Origin: Galaxea fascicularis
Lineage: Eukaryota > Cnidaria > Anthozoa > Scleractinia > Euphylliidae
Length of the DNA: 64,000 nt
NCBI GenBank assembly: GCA_948470475.1
Contig: OX419338.1
Location: forward strand, 24,384,713-24,448,712
Direction of reading: 5' to 3'
Program-made: the position numbers and the translations under genes
Notes under the pieces: model-generated
Seen by the model: the letters and a program-made list of their open reading frames with translations, nothing else
Database searches by the model: none
Told to the model about the DNA's origin: nothing
Shown here: positions 43,965-55,180 of the stretch, in pieces
How positions within the stretch are numbered: position 1 is the stretch's first letter
Layout: each line of letters begins with the position of its first letter

Positions 43965-46900
43965 CAACAACAACAGCTTTATTCATCCCTATTTTAAATT
44001 AAATTTGATTAAATTACATTATCATACAAAAATAATTAATTTGAAAAAAATAAGGGTAAGTGACAGCCTGAAATAACCTAAAATAGTTATAAATGCCAGA
44101 CTGCCAGTTAATTATATATATGTTACAATTTGAAGTCGGTAGCTAATTAAAGTAAGCACACACAGACACATAAAATACAAAAAAAAAAACAAGGAGATTG
44201 ACATTAAATAAAATAAATATAGGACTGCATTAACCAAGAGCTATTTGCCTAGAAACACTGGTCAGGACTGTTATGAAGTCATTACCAGATTTTATTAATA
44301 ATTGTTAATTATTTAAATGAGGAAAGGGGGGAGCTTTTGAAATCTTCATCTATAGAGTTCCATATCATAAGGCCTTGAAAACGAATATTGAATTTTCCAT
44401 AGTTTGTTCTTATCTTAGGAAGATAATAAGACAATTTAGAAGCATGCCGTGAATTATAACTATGGACCTGGTCTACTTTAGTAAAGAAGGAATTGAAAGC
44501 AGATGGTAGTAACTGATTACGATATTTAAACATAAAAACTCCAATATGATACTTAACAAGATCAGGGAATATAATTATACCTAATAACTTAAACAGGGGG
44601 TTGGAGTAATGATTAAAACTTGAAAAAGTAATAACTCGAACAGCCTTTCTTTGCAGGATATCAGGGTTCGTACACTTTTTTCGACCAAAAATTCAAGGAT
44701 TTTTCAAGGCCATTCAAGGACACATTTTTCCATTTTTCTAGGACCCCAAGAGGGGCAAAATCAAGCCAATATAATGCCACATCAGATGCTCAAAGTAGAG
44801 AGTGCGCCGATTTTCGGCTCAGATACTTGTCAAGCTTTGTTGGATAAAATTGGCAACAAATTTCAAGGACTTTCCAGCACCGACTGCAATTTTCAAGGGC
44901 TTTTAAGACGCGTACGAACCCTGGGATGTAGATTGGTTGAACAGTAGTGTTATAGGTATTACCCCAAGCAATTAATCCATAAATTAGAAAAGGATAAATA
45001 AGTGTATAATATGAGCTTTTCAAAATGTCTTTAGTAATATAATGACGAATTTTGCCGAGGATGCCAATTCCTCTTCTAACCTTTTTCAGAACACAAGCAA
45101 CTTGCTTTTTCCAACTTAGGTTAGAATCAATCATGAGCCCCAAACATTTAATACAGTACTCTCTTGTAAGCTGATGATTATTAAGACTTAGAGAAAAACT
45201 AAATCTTTGAATATTTCTTTGTGGAGGATGAAACAAAACATAATTTGATTTATGTATGTTAAGCGACAATCTATTAGCACAAAGCCAAATGTAAACATTT
45301 GTCACTGCACAATTTACAGCGGTTTCAAGAGCCGAAAGATTTTTAGCTTCATAAAACAGGTTAGCATCATCTGCGATGAGATGAAAGTCAAAAATATTAG
45401 AGCTTGTACTGAAATCATTTATGTATAACAGAAATAGCAATGGTCCAAGTACTGACCCTTGAGGAATTCCACACGATACACTGCACTCTGCAGATTTGAC
45501 TGAATTTACAGTGACAATTTGACGACGCTCACTAAGGTAAGAAATGAACCATTGTTTGACTAGGCCCCGGAAGCCATAATATTCAAGCTTATTAATCAAA
45601 ATTTCATGGTTAACAGTGTCGAATGCTTTGATGAAATCTAAAAATATAACACATGAGAAACTACGGTTATCAATTGCTTTCTGTATTCTATCTAATATAC
45701 AAAGAATTGCATGATCTGTACTATGTTTAGATCTGAAACCAAATTGCTTGGTGTAAAATAATTATATCATTCTTTTCCAAAAATTTAATCATTCTGTTAT
45801 GCATAAGCCTTTCCAGTAATTTATTAAAGATAGATAGAAGAGAAATAGGACGATAGTTTGATAAGCTTGTTTGTGATCCCTTTTTATACACTGGTACTAC
45901 ATTAGCTAACTTTACGTCATAAGGTACTATTCCAGTTGAGAATGATGCATTAAAGAGCATTTCTAATGGCTAAAGAAACAACACATTTAATAGTTTTGGG
46001 TTTATCAATGGGGATACTAAAGGGACCCACTGCCAAGCCTATACTTAAATTTGATATTTCAACTTCAATTTCCCTACTTGTGGTAGGGAAAAGGAAGAAA
46101 CTCTCTTTTACTGGGCTATGCAAATAATCCATAGGATTACTATGTCCTATAGGAATTTGATTATCCAGCTCTTTACCAATATTTGAAAAATAATTATTAA
46201 AAGCATTTGCAATAGACTTAGTATCAGAAATTTCCTCATTGTTGTCCATAATCTTTACAAGTTTTTGATTAGTATTTGGCTTAAAATGAACCATCTGCTT
46301 TATAGCTTTCCATATCTTTTTCCCATCAGTAATATTGTCAAGGAGGTATTAGTTATGATAATTGTTTTTTGCTTATTTTTAACAGATGATTTATTTTATT
46401 TCGATATAATTTAAATCTTACATGATAATAAGTTGACTTAGATTTGATATACTTTTTATATAGATTACTTTTTATCTGTATAGACTTCCTTATAGCTGGA
46501 GTGATCCAGGGTTCCTTCCTTGATAATTGCTTAATTGGGACATGCCTGTCTATAATACTAGAGATTTCTTTATAGAAAGAGTTGAACATGGCACTTGGAT
46601 TGTGATCAGTGAATAGTGCCTGCCAATTCATAGACTGTAATTCACTGATTAAAGCTTGCTGGTCAAAAGTGGAGTAATCTCTTTTATACATTTTAATATT
46701 GCTTGGGAGAGATGCAAAATCATTAAAAAGCAAACAATTTGGAAGATGGTCTGTTAAATCATACACTATGTTACCACTTATAGTAAAATATTCTAGAGAA
46801 TTAAAAGATACATTATCAATGAGTGTTGCTGAGTGGTCTGTAATTCTGGTTGGTTGCAATATTAGAGGGTAGAAGAATGAAGAACCTAGCGTATTTAAAA

Positions 46901-47100
46901 AATTATCTGTTTCATTGTGTGATTCCACTTGCAAGAGATGTAAATTAAAATCTCCCATGACAGTACATAATTTGTTACTGTGGCCAATTTTATCCAATGT
47001 GGTATTTAAATAATTCATAAATTTATCCAGATCTCCATGCGGGTGCCTATACATCACTCCACAAAGTAAATTGGATTTATGGGGATTACGGATTTCAATT
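43965..47100 (-). mobile_element. LINE-C (CR1/Jockey-like), inserted in copia
   Basis: A 5'-truncated LINE on the minus strand. The endonuclease C-terminal half is at 47057-46353 (MGDFNLHLLQ, ITDHSATLIDNV, YDLTDHLPN). The linker is at 46294-45950. RT fingers lie at 45960-45727 (LSNYRPISLLSIFNKLLE). The RT palm and thumb lie at 45599-44930 (GIPQGSVLGPLLFLLYINDF, LIADDANLFY). The C-terminal end is at 44656-44309. The 3' tail is GTT repeats at about 43965. A short element (44662-44923) interrupts it. Frame breaks separate the parts; the catalytic DD pair is preserved. Confidence 0.88.
44662..44923. mobile_element. MITE with CAGGGTTCGTAC ends inside LINE-C
   Basis: CAGGGTTCGTACACTTTTTT on the left and CGTACGAACCCTG on the right are inverted. 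GGATAT and GGATGT flank it, a probable 6-base duplication with one change. Without it the LINE-C frame reads on through Tyr-Ile-Leu-Gln. The interior repeats TTCAAGG motifs. Confidence 0.82.
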
Positions 47101-48142
47101 CACAGAGTTCGCAGTCTGGCACGTGGGCGTATGCCATACACCCAAATACTTGAAAGTGGCTCACATCCAGTTTCCTACCATACCACCGCTCATAAGGAGT
47201 TTCTCTTTCTTTTAGGGCCGTTGTGGGAAGGCTATTTCTCACATACGCAGCTGCAGAGATAGCTTTGGCCCAAAAAATGTTCGATAATCCTGCTTGCGCA
47301 ATCATTGAGCGTGCTGACTCAACCAAAGTTCGATTTATTCGTTCTGATACACCATTTTGTTGGGGTGAGTGTGACACTGTAAACTCATGTCTAATTCGTT
47401 TCTCCTTCACATAGTTTTGAAATGCAGATTACAGACACTCACCACCATTGTCCGTCGGCAAAGTTCCTATCGCTCTGCCAGCATCATTGGTAGATGTGAC
47501 TTCAACTTCTTTAAATTTGTCAAGCACTTCTGATTTATATTTCATGAAGTATACAGCGCAGCACCGAGTATAATCATCAATAAACGTGACAAAATACTTT
47601 GCTCCTCCAATCAACTGTGTTTGCATTGGGCCGCATATGTCGCTATGCACCAGCTGTAGTTTACGTGTCAACTGAATCTCTCCCACTGTGGGAAACGGTT
47701 TTCGACACATCTTTCCTGCCAAACATCCTTCGCAAAATGACAGTTCAGTAATTGACAATGTAATTGATAGAGTTTATCAGACAATGACCCCTTTCCACGA
47801 AGCTTTCCATTCTCATCCCAGATACAGCAATTATTAGGGCCAAATTCAACAGCGTTACCCTTAGCAACTGCAGCCCGTACAGAAAACAGGTTGCACGTAA
47901 GTTTAGGTATGTACAGCACATCATACAAGACAGCTTTCTTAGCCTCAGTTCCTGGAAACAGCATATTCATTTGAACGCCTCCAGATCCCAATGCTTTCAC
48001 AACACGACCTTCTCCTAGCTACGTTTACAGGCTCCTCAAATTCCTGAAAATTCGTCAAAACGTGCTTCTCTTTCGTCATATGACTTGATGCACCTGAGAC
48101 GATCACCCATGGATAGCACTCTTTATCCGCAGACGTTTCCAA
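47101..48142 (-). pseudogene. Copia protease-integrase region
   Basis: The protease remnant reads CYPWVIVSGASSHMTKE at 48142-48060. The usual Asp of DSGA is Val, so the protease is inactive. Integrase follows from 47758: FCEGCLAGKMC (zinc-binding end), HSDICGP, FIDDYTR, TDNGGE. After a stop near 47420 comes QQNGVSERINRTLVESAR. All three catalytic acidic positions (D, D, E) are present. It ends at about 47101, where LINE-C begins. Confidence 0.87.
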
Positions 48143-48224
48143 CAGACGCAGGGAACGTTGTAGCTGATAAACATCTTCACCATCGATGTCAGAATTTCCC
48201 TGTCGGCTCTACTCACTCTCGGCT

Positions 48225-49009
48225 ATCTTAGCTTTGTGCCATTTACGCTTCCTGCCGGGAACAATAACGCTGAATATGACCGATATCACCGCATCCAAAA
48301 CATGTGGGTGAATCGTTTGGACAGTAACGATGAATATAACCCAAATTACCGCATCCATAACATGTTAGCTGATCTCGTGACATATTTCTTTAAAGGCCCC
48401 TGCCAGTGCTGACTCAGCTCTACTCAACTGACTGGATAGCTGAGACTGCTTCATTTCTTTGTGTATGAGTGCTTGCTGAATATAATCCAGGCTAACACCA
48501 TCCATTCTAGCTTCAATGGCGGTAACAAGGGTCACAAAACTTTTCAGTAAACTTCCTAACAAAGTCACAACTTGGTCCTCTTAAGAAATAGGCGTCCCAA
48601 TCGCCGCAAGTTTATCAGTAATATCCTTCATGTGCTTTAAATGTTGATCAACCAATGTGCCTTCTTTCATAGACTCGGAGCGATTATACTGTTTTTTCGG
48701 AAGCAATTTGTTCGCGGGAGTCTCACGCTCGAAGTGCTTTTTCAAGGCATTCCAGGCTTGCTTAGGTTCTTCGCACGAAGTGACCAAGTAAAGCTGAGCA
48801 CTGTCAATCGCCAATACAATTGTCGAGAATGCTTTGTGTAACCGCGACTGGAAAAGTGCCGCTACCGCTACTGACGCATCACTTGCAAGGACTTCTGAAC
48901 CATCTACAAGATTCCATAATCCTTTCACCATAAGCAAATGTTTCATCTGATATTTCCAAGTGTTCCAGTTACTCCCATCAAGTTTCTCGACTGACCACTT
49001 CTCCTCCAT
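48225..49009 (-). pseudogene. Copia gag region
   Basis: From the ATG at 49009, MEEKWSVEKLDGSNWNTWKY starts a UBN2-type copia gag, followed by LKKHFERETPANKLL. After a stop near 48580 the frame continues. Two zinc knuckles lie at about 48365-48265: CYGCGNLGYIHRYC (Tyr where the zinc-binding His is expected) and a canonical CFGCGDIGHIQRYC. Confidence 0.85.
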
Positions 49010-49146
49010 GTCTCACCTAAACAGCAAACTCGAAATCGAACTCGTCATAAATTCAAAACCCTACTTGTAAATCCAAAAATCCACAGGCGTTGTTCAGCTC
49101 AAGCACAACTCAACTCAACCAGTTGACAACATCAACAACATCATAT

Positions 49147-49387
49147 TTTCGCAACGTTAAACAACCTTTTAATCTATCACCGAGGGCTATAGTTACACAC
49201 TAAAAGAAAAATACAACAGGATAAGCTATTTTAAATTCAAACGAAAATACAATAACAAAAGAAAATTCACTATCACCAATGGGAAGCTTACCGGTAATTA
49301 AATATTCCTGAGAAGAAATGTTAGTGTGCATACATTAAAGTTTGAATTAGCAACCGTCAAATCACGTTCATTTTCACAATAACAACA
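49147..49387 (-). repeat. 5' LTR of the copia element
   Basis: On the minus strand it begins TGTTGTTATTGTG at 49387, next to the ATTAC duplication. It runs about 240 bases to GTTGCGAAAAT, where similarity to the 3' remnant ends. The first 120 bases have no counterpart in the truncated 3' copy, so the outer limit rests on the duplication alone. Confidence 0.75.
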
Positions 49388-49392
49388 ATTAC

Positions 49393-49516
49393 ATCGATTA
49401 TTAATGCCACCTTTCTTTCTGCTCAATTTCCCAATGTTTGGAAAATTGCAGAAGTGACGCCTATTTTGAAGGATGGCGACCAGGAGATTCCTAACAATTA
49501 CAGGCCTATTTCACTG
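49393..49516 (+). mobile_element. LINE-A, piece 3
   Basis: SIINATFLSAQFPNVWKIAE and VTPILKDGDQEIPNNYRPIS continue piece 2 directly. It is broken after the TATTTCACTG target site. Confidence 0.85.
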
Positions 49517-49630
49517 GATTCGCTCTGATGAAGGGCTAACGCTCGAAACGTCAGCTTTTAGAATCCCTGTATGGTGGTCACTTTACATTACCAACTCTGT
49601 TGATAATACCCAATGTTTGTGTACTACTTC

Positions 49631-49661
<31 letters not shown>

Positions 49662-49673
49662 CACTACCCCCTT
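49517..49673 (+). mobile_element. Penelope-type 3' tail with 10-base TSD
   Basis: The insert is 157 bases flanked by TATTTCACTG (49507-49516 and 49674-49683). It begins near CTCTGATGAAGGGCTAACGC, followed by TCGAAACGTCAGC. This is the terminal segment I associate with Penelope-like elements, with a hammerhead-like core. No coding part is present, so it is a strongly 5'-truncated copy. Confidence 0.75.
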
Positions 49674-49683
49674 TATTTCACTG

Positions 49684-51146
49684 TTACCTGTGCTCTCAAA
49701 GATTTGTGAGAGAGTTGCCTACAATTAGTTAACGTCCAGGTTTTTAATAGCAAACCAACGTTTGTCACCCTAGCAGTGCGGTAAAAAGAACTGGAACTCT
49801 ACTGAGACATCTATCTTACAAAAAACTGCTGCAATCCTTGAAGCCATTGATAAGAAACAGCTATATGCAACCGCCACCATGTTGCTCGACATGAGCATTT
49901 AGCCTTTGATAGTGTTGACCACCTTAAGATCTCCTGTCCAAGCTTCAGGACATTGGAATGTAACCTATCACTATAAATGGTTTCGCAGCTATCTCCAGTC
50001 GCACTACCAAGTTGTTAAACTTCATAATGTTATATCAGTCCAACTTCCTATGACTTGTGGAGTGTCACAAGGAAGCATTCTGGGACCGCTACTCTTTAGT
50101 ATCTACACTAATGATCTCCCGAGTATTCCACACCATAGTTCCCCCCAGTTCTACGTAGACGATACTAAACTGATACTCAATTTCAATCTACAGGACCAGG
50201 AAAACGCGATTGCCAAATGAAATGAAGACATGCAGAATTAGTAACTGGACTTTTTGAAATCAACTCCTTATAAACCCTAATAAAATTACTTTAATTATTT
50301 TTGGCAGCAGCGCAATGGTCAGCAAAGTAGACGATTTTTGTCTACCTTTGTTAGGAAAAGAAATTCGACCGACCACCGTTGCTAAGGATCTGGGAGTCAT
50401 TCTGGATCTCTGCTTGACATAAAACAATCATACAGTGTCCAGTTGCATGGCGCGCCTAGGTCAGATTAATCGAGTTAAACATATATTTGACTCAACCACC
50501 TTAACTATTATAGTTAACGCCTTAGTTTTTAGCAAGCTATATTATTGTTGTAATGTTTGGAGCAACACCTCCGAGTACAACTTTAGTTGGATCCAAGCTG
50601 TACAAAACTTCGCGGCTCGTATCATCAGCAACTCAAGGAAATACGACCATTTTACCCCTATCCTTAAAGATTTAAAGTGGCTCCCTGTAAGACAGCAGTT
50701 GTATTATCGCCATGTAGTAATGGCCTTTAAATGTATGTCAGGGTGTGCACCAGCCTCTTTGTTTTCTAAATATATTCAAAGAGCTACGATCACCAAGCTT
50801 ACAATGAGGAACTCCCAGATGCTAAATATTCCTTTGTTTAAAACAGCCATGGGGCAAAGAACTTTCTATTTCAGGACAGTCAAACTCTGGAACTCACTGG
50901 ATTCTACTCTTAAGTTGAAACAGACAATACAGGACTTCAAACGTAGCCTGAAGAGAAGCCTAATCTCAAACTTCTTAGTGACTTAATTGCTCTACTTTTG
51001 TTGTTTCATTTCATTAATTAATTAATCGGTTTGATTATGTCATTTTACTTACTAGTTAATTAGTCAATTAATTTACTCATACATAGTATTGATTGTCTCT
51101 TTATTCTGAAAAGCCCATTTAGGACGAATAAAGTATGTATGTATGT
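49684..51146 (+). mobile_element. LINE-A, piece 4 (RT and 3' end)
   Basis: The RT continues in shifting frames: LPVLSKICERVA, then WFRSYLQSHYQVVKLHN, CGVSQGSILGPLLFSIYTND and FYVDDTKLIL (catalytic DD kept). A 183-codon C-terminal frame at 50435-50986 includes LVFSKLYYCCNVWSNTS and LKDLKWLPVRQQLYYRHVVM. The tail is GAATAAAGTATGTATGTATG at 51125-51146. Several stops lie between 49740 and 50430. Confidence 0.87.
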
Positions 51147-51650
51147 CTTCTTGTAGCGGCATCGTTTGAAGAACGAAACAGACAATAATGCATGCTATTC
51201 ACATGCAAATAAGTGGCTGGGTATTCTACAGTTTAGCGTATAAACGCAATTAGGAGATACTCAATGCTATCAATACAAATTTCACAAATGCTGGAATGAT
51301 TTCAAACGCAAATAGATGCCATTCCTCGCCATACTCGTTGTTTCACAAGTTCACGTTTCTTTTATTTGCGGACAGTTCTCTTTACCTTTTCTCCTCCATC
51401 CATTCAATACTACTGTTTCATCTTCTGGTCCTTGAAGGAGCTGTTGCTACAGCAAATCATCCGCGAGGAACTCTTCGAAAAATAAATATTCACTTGCCCG
51501 CATTTTCAAAACAACCTCCAAGCACACCAGGTGCGTTGTCAAGAAAGGTAAAAATCCCTTTTTGGATTTTTCGTTTCTTTGGTAGTAAAGAATCCGAATC
51601 TTAGATCAAAATTCCGATCTTGGATTCTCCCCAAAGAAACACATCCCAAG
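51147..51650. mobile_element. Possible right arm of the inverted-repeat element split by LINE-A
   Basis: It ends with GATTCTCCCCAAAGAAACAC and ATCCC. Inverted, this resembles the left arm at 36747. AATCC-type motifs recur (51545-51630). The first 380 bases have no recognised feature. Confidence 0.45.
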
Positions 51651-52176
51651 TAACCATATCTAAAGTTCGATCCAAACATTGAAACTCGGCTTGCAAGGAC
51701 AATGTACTGAACGATGCAAACTGCAGAAATTGTTTCATTCGAAAGTATCCCGCCAATCATCTATCAATAAAACAATATGATGGTAATACTTGCAAATGGC
51801 AGATCCTGGGAAACAAAATTCCAGCTTTGCATTCACGTACAAAGTACCACGTAGGGACTGTCCTTTGGATGTAGCTTATTAAACTGACTTCAATTTTAAT
51901 ATTATTTTAAGGATATTATGATGCCAACACTTACAGTGCGACTACTTCAACCAAGGCCACCCAGGAAAATTTTCTGCAAACTAGCCAATGAGAATCTTAC
52001 ATCGGAACAATGGATTTTCACAAAGTTCATTATGAATTATGACAAATTTACCCACTATTGAAGCACAACAAAATTCAAATTGTAAAACAAATTCTTTTGA
52101 GGCCTTGGTTGGAGTAGTTGCACTGTAAATGACTACTGACAATAATTATCTCATCAAATTTTAAAAACCAACTAAC
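51651..52176. other. Intron, no gene seen
   Basis: No exon or repeat end was recognised between the nested region and FHAD1 exon 2. Confidence 0.4.
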
Positions 52177-52439
52177 CTTTATTTCGGAAGTGTTTCTCGA
52201 ATCAGACACAGAACCCCCAGTGACAGGCAGACTGACTGGCTGAGAACTAGAATACAGTGGCATGCTTTCACTGCTGGTAGGAGTGACATTGTTGATGTAA
52301 GGGAGGGATGTTACACCCCCTAAAGGTGAGGTCGCCATAGATGATGATAACACACGGAGCCTGTATGATTCCCATGGCTTTGACAGAGACAAAGAAGGAT
52401 AATGCATCAGAGAGGAGGGGTCAACAAGGAATTCAAAAC
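52177..52439 (-). CDS. FHAD1: FHAD1 exon 2 of those visible
   Basis: The exon is 263 bases. GT at the start completes a glycine codon from exon 1, giving FGYGFEFLVDPSSLM across the junction; it ends in phase 0 before GTTAGT. The acceptor is AATTCAG. The rest is Ser/Pro/Thr-rich (MATSPLGGVTSLPYINNVTP), the variable linker after the FHA fold. The final FHA strand FEFLVDPSS resembles the vertebrate YELVIENPP. Confidence 0.9.
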
Positions 52440-53221
52440 CTGAATTTTCTGTTATGGTTTGTATGTTAAGAAAATGTCTGGTAATTAATTACTGCAAAAA
52501 TTACATTCTGTGTCTGAATATCAAAAGATGGAGCTTGGTGTCTTGAAATAATGAAATTGTTAATGTGGAAAAAGTGAAGTGGTGATCAGGGACCAATTAA
52601 TATAAGTTGCATACAATAGCAGGAGTTTATTACATCAGGAGTCGATTGCCGTCTGTATTAGCAGAATGTCCAAAAGCTGAGGGTTGGCTGTATCTGCACT
52701 GTATCTTAATATAAAATTGCTCCCTCTTGGTTTGAAGTACATTCCTAAAATAGTTGTCTGAACAAATTCTAAGGGAGCAGTGGGTGGAAAAAAAAAACTA
52801 CCATAAAATCATCAAGTCAAGACCACATGGTTGTCAGACTGTAATTTCGTTTCTATTAAGTGTAATGTCTTTTCCATTATGCCTTTAAAGTTGTTAAATC
52901 ATAACTGTCACAAAGAATAGGAAGCAAATCAGGCTATGGAAATAAAGTCAGTGTGCACAATTAAATATCAATATCAACTTATATTAGCTTCGGTTAATTT
53001 GAAATTTGGTGCATTGGCAGACACTTTGAAAAACAACAGCAACATTTCTTTACAGCAGTCAGGGTGGCATCCATGCAACAAAAGATGTCACAGTGACACA
53101 GTTGCTCCCTTAAAAAACAACCCAGAAAACTCAGCTCATAATGGTGTTATTATTTTTACAAGGGTTTTTTTTTGGCTTGATTTTAGTTGTCAACAGTGTA
53201 ACAAGTGTTTTCAAAGGATAC
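52440..53221. other. Intron, no gene seen
   Basis: No repeat or exon. The 112-codon plus-strand frame at 52936-53274 runs antisense over the FHA exon and is not a gene. Confidence 0.45.
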
Positions 53222-53387
53222 CATACCCAAACCTGATAACATCCCCAGGTGCAAGTCTCACAGCAGCATTTTGAACACGGCACTCATTTACATATGTGCC
53301 ATGAGCAGAATTCAAATCTTGAACAACAAAACAACCTTCTGTCTCATCATATTCAATAACAGCATGCTGGCGCTCCACATTGGTACT
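53222..53387 (-). CDS. FHAD1: FHAD1 exon 1 of those visible: FHA domain core
   Basis: The exon is 166 bases with acceptor TTGACAG and donor GTATCC, phase 0 start and one-base end. It encodes STNVERQHAVIEYDETEGCF, then VVQDLNSAHGTYVNECRVQN and AAVRLAPGDVIRFGY. FHA landmarks: the ERQHA turn has the conserved His but Glu where the phosphate-binding Ser of SxxH usually stands. DLNSAHGTYVN is the usual DLNSxNGTxVN loop with His for Asn. The GR-containing first strands must lie in an upstream exon that I could not find. The close match to vertebrate FHAD1 (VQNVAV-type, PGDxxRFG) makes the family call firm. Confidence 0.93.
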
Positions 53388-54289
53388 CTGTCAAGAAATA
53401 TAAATAATGATTATTATTAAAGTCAGAGTAAAACTGTGTAAATTAATATACTTATCCTACTGCAAGAAAGAGTAGGTTATCAAAGGGTAATTTAGAGTCT
53501 TCAATACCACAAAAAAAATGAAACCATGAATATAAAAATACTGCAATTTCCTACAGTGGGCTAGTTTACAGGCAGCTGTTCCTGCTATCTTAAGGTGTAA
53601 GGAGGATGATGTCAGAAAGGGTGTAAAACTAGGTTTCTATTATAATAAGAATACTTTCTTTGATGGAAATAAAGTAGATTCAAATATCTGCTCTTTTTGT
53701 TAGCCTTTCCATGGAACACAATGTTGGCTTTATTTTGAAGTGCCTCAGTGTGCAAGACGCCTCAAATATTGAATTAGAAACTGCTTCAAATACCTGAAAA
53801 AAGGTGAAAATTTACTTTTAAACAGTTCCTTTGAAAAATTGTGAAGCTAATTTCCAAACATTAAGTACCTTGGTATTTCCTTTTAACGAAAATTTAAAGT
53901 TTGACAGCTCAACAGTTTTCGGTAAAAACATAAGCTCACAACAGGCATTCCAATCCAATTTGGAAACCAGTGCTTTAAGCCTTTTTACTTCTTTTGAGAA
54001 GGCTCTCCTCGGTTTCTGGAATTGTGAAGGTTGTCGATTGATGAAGACTGCTGATAGAAATCCTGAATTGACCACCATGGCAAGTGTGTATGTAAAGAAA
54101 ACACAAGTGACGAGTGGGATATTCTATAGTAAGGCTTTCTGAGAAAGCCTTACTTAACTTTTTTACACCATGTCATAGGAAATATGTGGCCTTACATAAA
54201 CGATGCACGCGGCACAGTGGGAAAGGTTGTGTGTGATACTGTTGAATTGCACTAATCAATAGGAAGGTTCACTACTGGAATACCGATGA
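53388..54289. other. No gene seen; small hairpin
   Basis: An 86-codon minus-strand frame (53818-54078) looks moderately protein-like but has no domain and no fit to FHAD1. A 12-base stem AGTAAGGCTTTC with its inverse lies at 54128-54154. Confidence 0.4.
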
Positions 54290-54329
54290 ATATACAACAA
54301 CTCTATTTTCTATGGCATAGTATACAGGC

Positions 54330-54725
54330 TGTAAATATATATAAGGGGAGAATAGGAGTGTTTCGGTACGTCAGCCAAAGAGGCACTGAGCTGGAGATGT
54401 TCCTAGTCCTACTGTGGGGGTATTGCAGAAGTCAAGGAATCCCAAGTAAGGGTCACTGCCAACCTCTAAGGCCTTAAGCATGATTCGCTGCACAGTCTCT
54501 ACCACGTTTTCCGCCTTGCCGTTAGACTGCGGGTAGATTGGGATTAGCCTGTAACATGATCAAACTTATACAAATCTTTGAAGTTATTAAATTCCTGTGA
54601 GCTGAACTGGGGCCACTGCCACTTACTATCTTGTCTGGAATACCATGACTGGCCATATGAGGCTCGTTTTTGCGCTGTTCTGTTAGCAAATGCTCCTCAG
54701 ACGGCGTTTGGTGAAAGAGCAATGC
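54330..54725 (-). pseudogene. Gypsy integrase fragment
   Basis: MASHGIPDKIVSGSGP corresponds to the second catalytic block (SDNGP), with Asp replaced by Gly. After a frame change come IPIYPQSNGKAENVVETVQR (the third block with its Glu) and FCNTPTVGLGTSPAQCLFG. Not functional. Confidence 0.8.
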
Positions 54726-55007
54726 TCTTAGATGATGTCTTGTCTTTTTCTTCCCTTATTCTGACTCTTTGACAAGCTTTATAAAGTCGCCAATTTGGTT
54801 TCAGCAATTCACAATCACTTTGCTCTTCAACAACAGTATGAGGGCTCTTTCTCCTTCGCTGTTTTCTCCTCTCCTAGAGAATTTTATCTTTGTGTTTTTT
54901 TCAAGCAATTCACGCAATCGCTCAGCTCCAGTTTTCCCATGTTGATCAGGTCAACTGACGTACACACGGCATGAACACGAGGTATGCCTTTCGTTTTTAG
55001 CCGAATG

Positions 55008-55180
55008 CCTACGCTGGTACACTGGTGCGCTGGTACGCTGGTACGCTATGACTAAAATCAGTGCAGTGCAGTGCACTTGTGCACTAGTGCGGTGCACAAG
55101 TGCACTGAATTATCGATCGTGGTGCAACAGTGCACAAAAATGCACCGAAGTTTCAATCACCATGCACCGGTGCACCAGCG
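55008..55180. repeat. Cluster of GTGCAC/GGTGCA palindromes
   Basis: GCTGGTACGCTGGTACGCT and then many overlapping GTGCA/TGCAC motifs (AGTGCAGTGCAGTGCACTTG, GGTGCACAAGTGCACTG). It lies in the foreign stretch inside the gypsy relic. Confidence 0.7.

Larger units (their letters stand above)
41291..49387 (-). mobile_element. Ty1/copia retrotransposon, disrupted by two LINEs
   Basis: The element is flanked by ATTAC at 41286-41290 and 49388-49392. On the minus strand the order is 5' LTR (49387-49147), gag, zinc knuckles, protease, integrase, LINE-C, RT, LINE-B, RT end, then a shortened 3' LTR. RNase H and the first half of the 3' LTR are deleted. Removing the element with one ATTAC rejoins LINE-A (residues PSIT then SIINA). 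The catalytic residues are lost in protease and RT. Inactive. Confidence 0.9.
1742..53387 (-). other. FHAD1: FHAD1-like gene locus (19 exons seen; both ends missing)
   Basis: This locus is the only host gene recognised. Nineteen exons on the minus strand splice in phase to 862 codons plus one base. Order: FHA domain (visible residues 1-55 and a few beyond), Pro/Ser-rich linker (about 60-185), then heptad-rich coiled coil to the last exon. The order matches vertebrate FHAD1, including the block with ERLLRMGDELNRLASYESE, the block with GLQRENSAKDALVHQ and the block with QEQTRQHAVTIVAMEE, each of which resembles vertebrate FHAD1 as I recall it. The family is poorly characterised; an FHA domain suggests phosphothreonine-peptide binding and the coiled coil suggests a scaffold. 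The start exon was not found in 53.4-64 kb, and the protein continues beyond base 1. Introns range from about 100 bases to 15.5 kb and hold nearly all the repeats listed here. Identification is strong; function is unknown. Confidence 0.9.

Noticed and set aside
42771..43973. A single 400-codon protein
   Set aside because: The frame starts in copia RT and runs into LINE-B; it is a chance fusion across an insertion border.
53818..54078. 86-codon minus-strand frame as the missing first FHAD1 exon
   Set aside because: It has no GR-containing FHA strand, and its phase and sequence do not lead into STNVERQHA.
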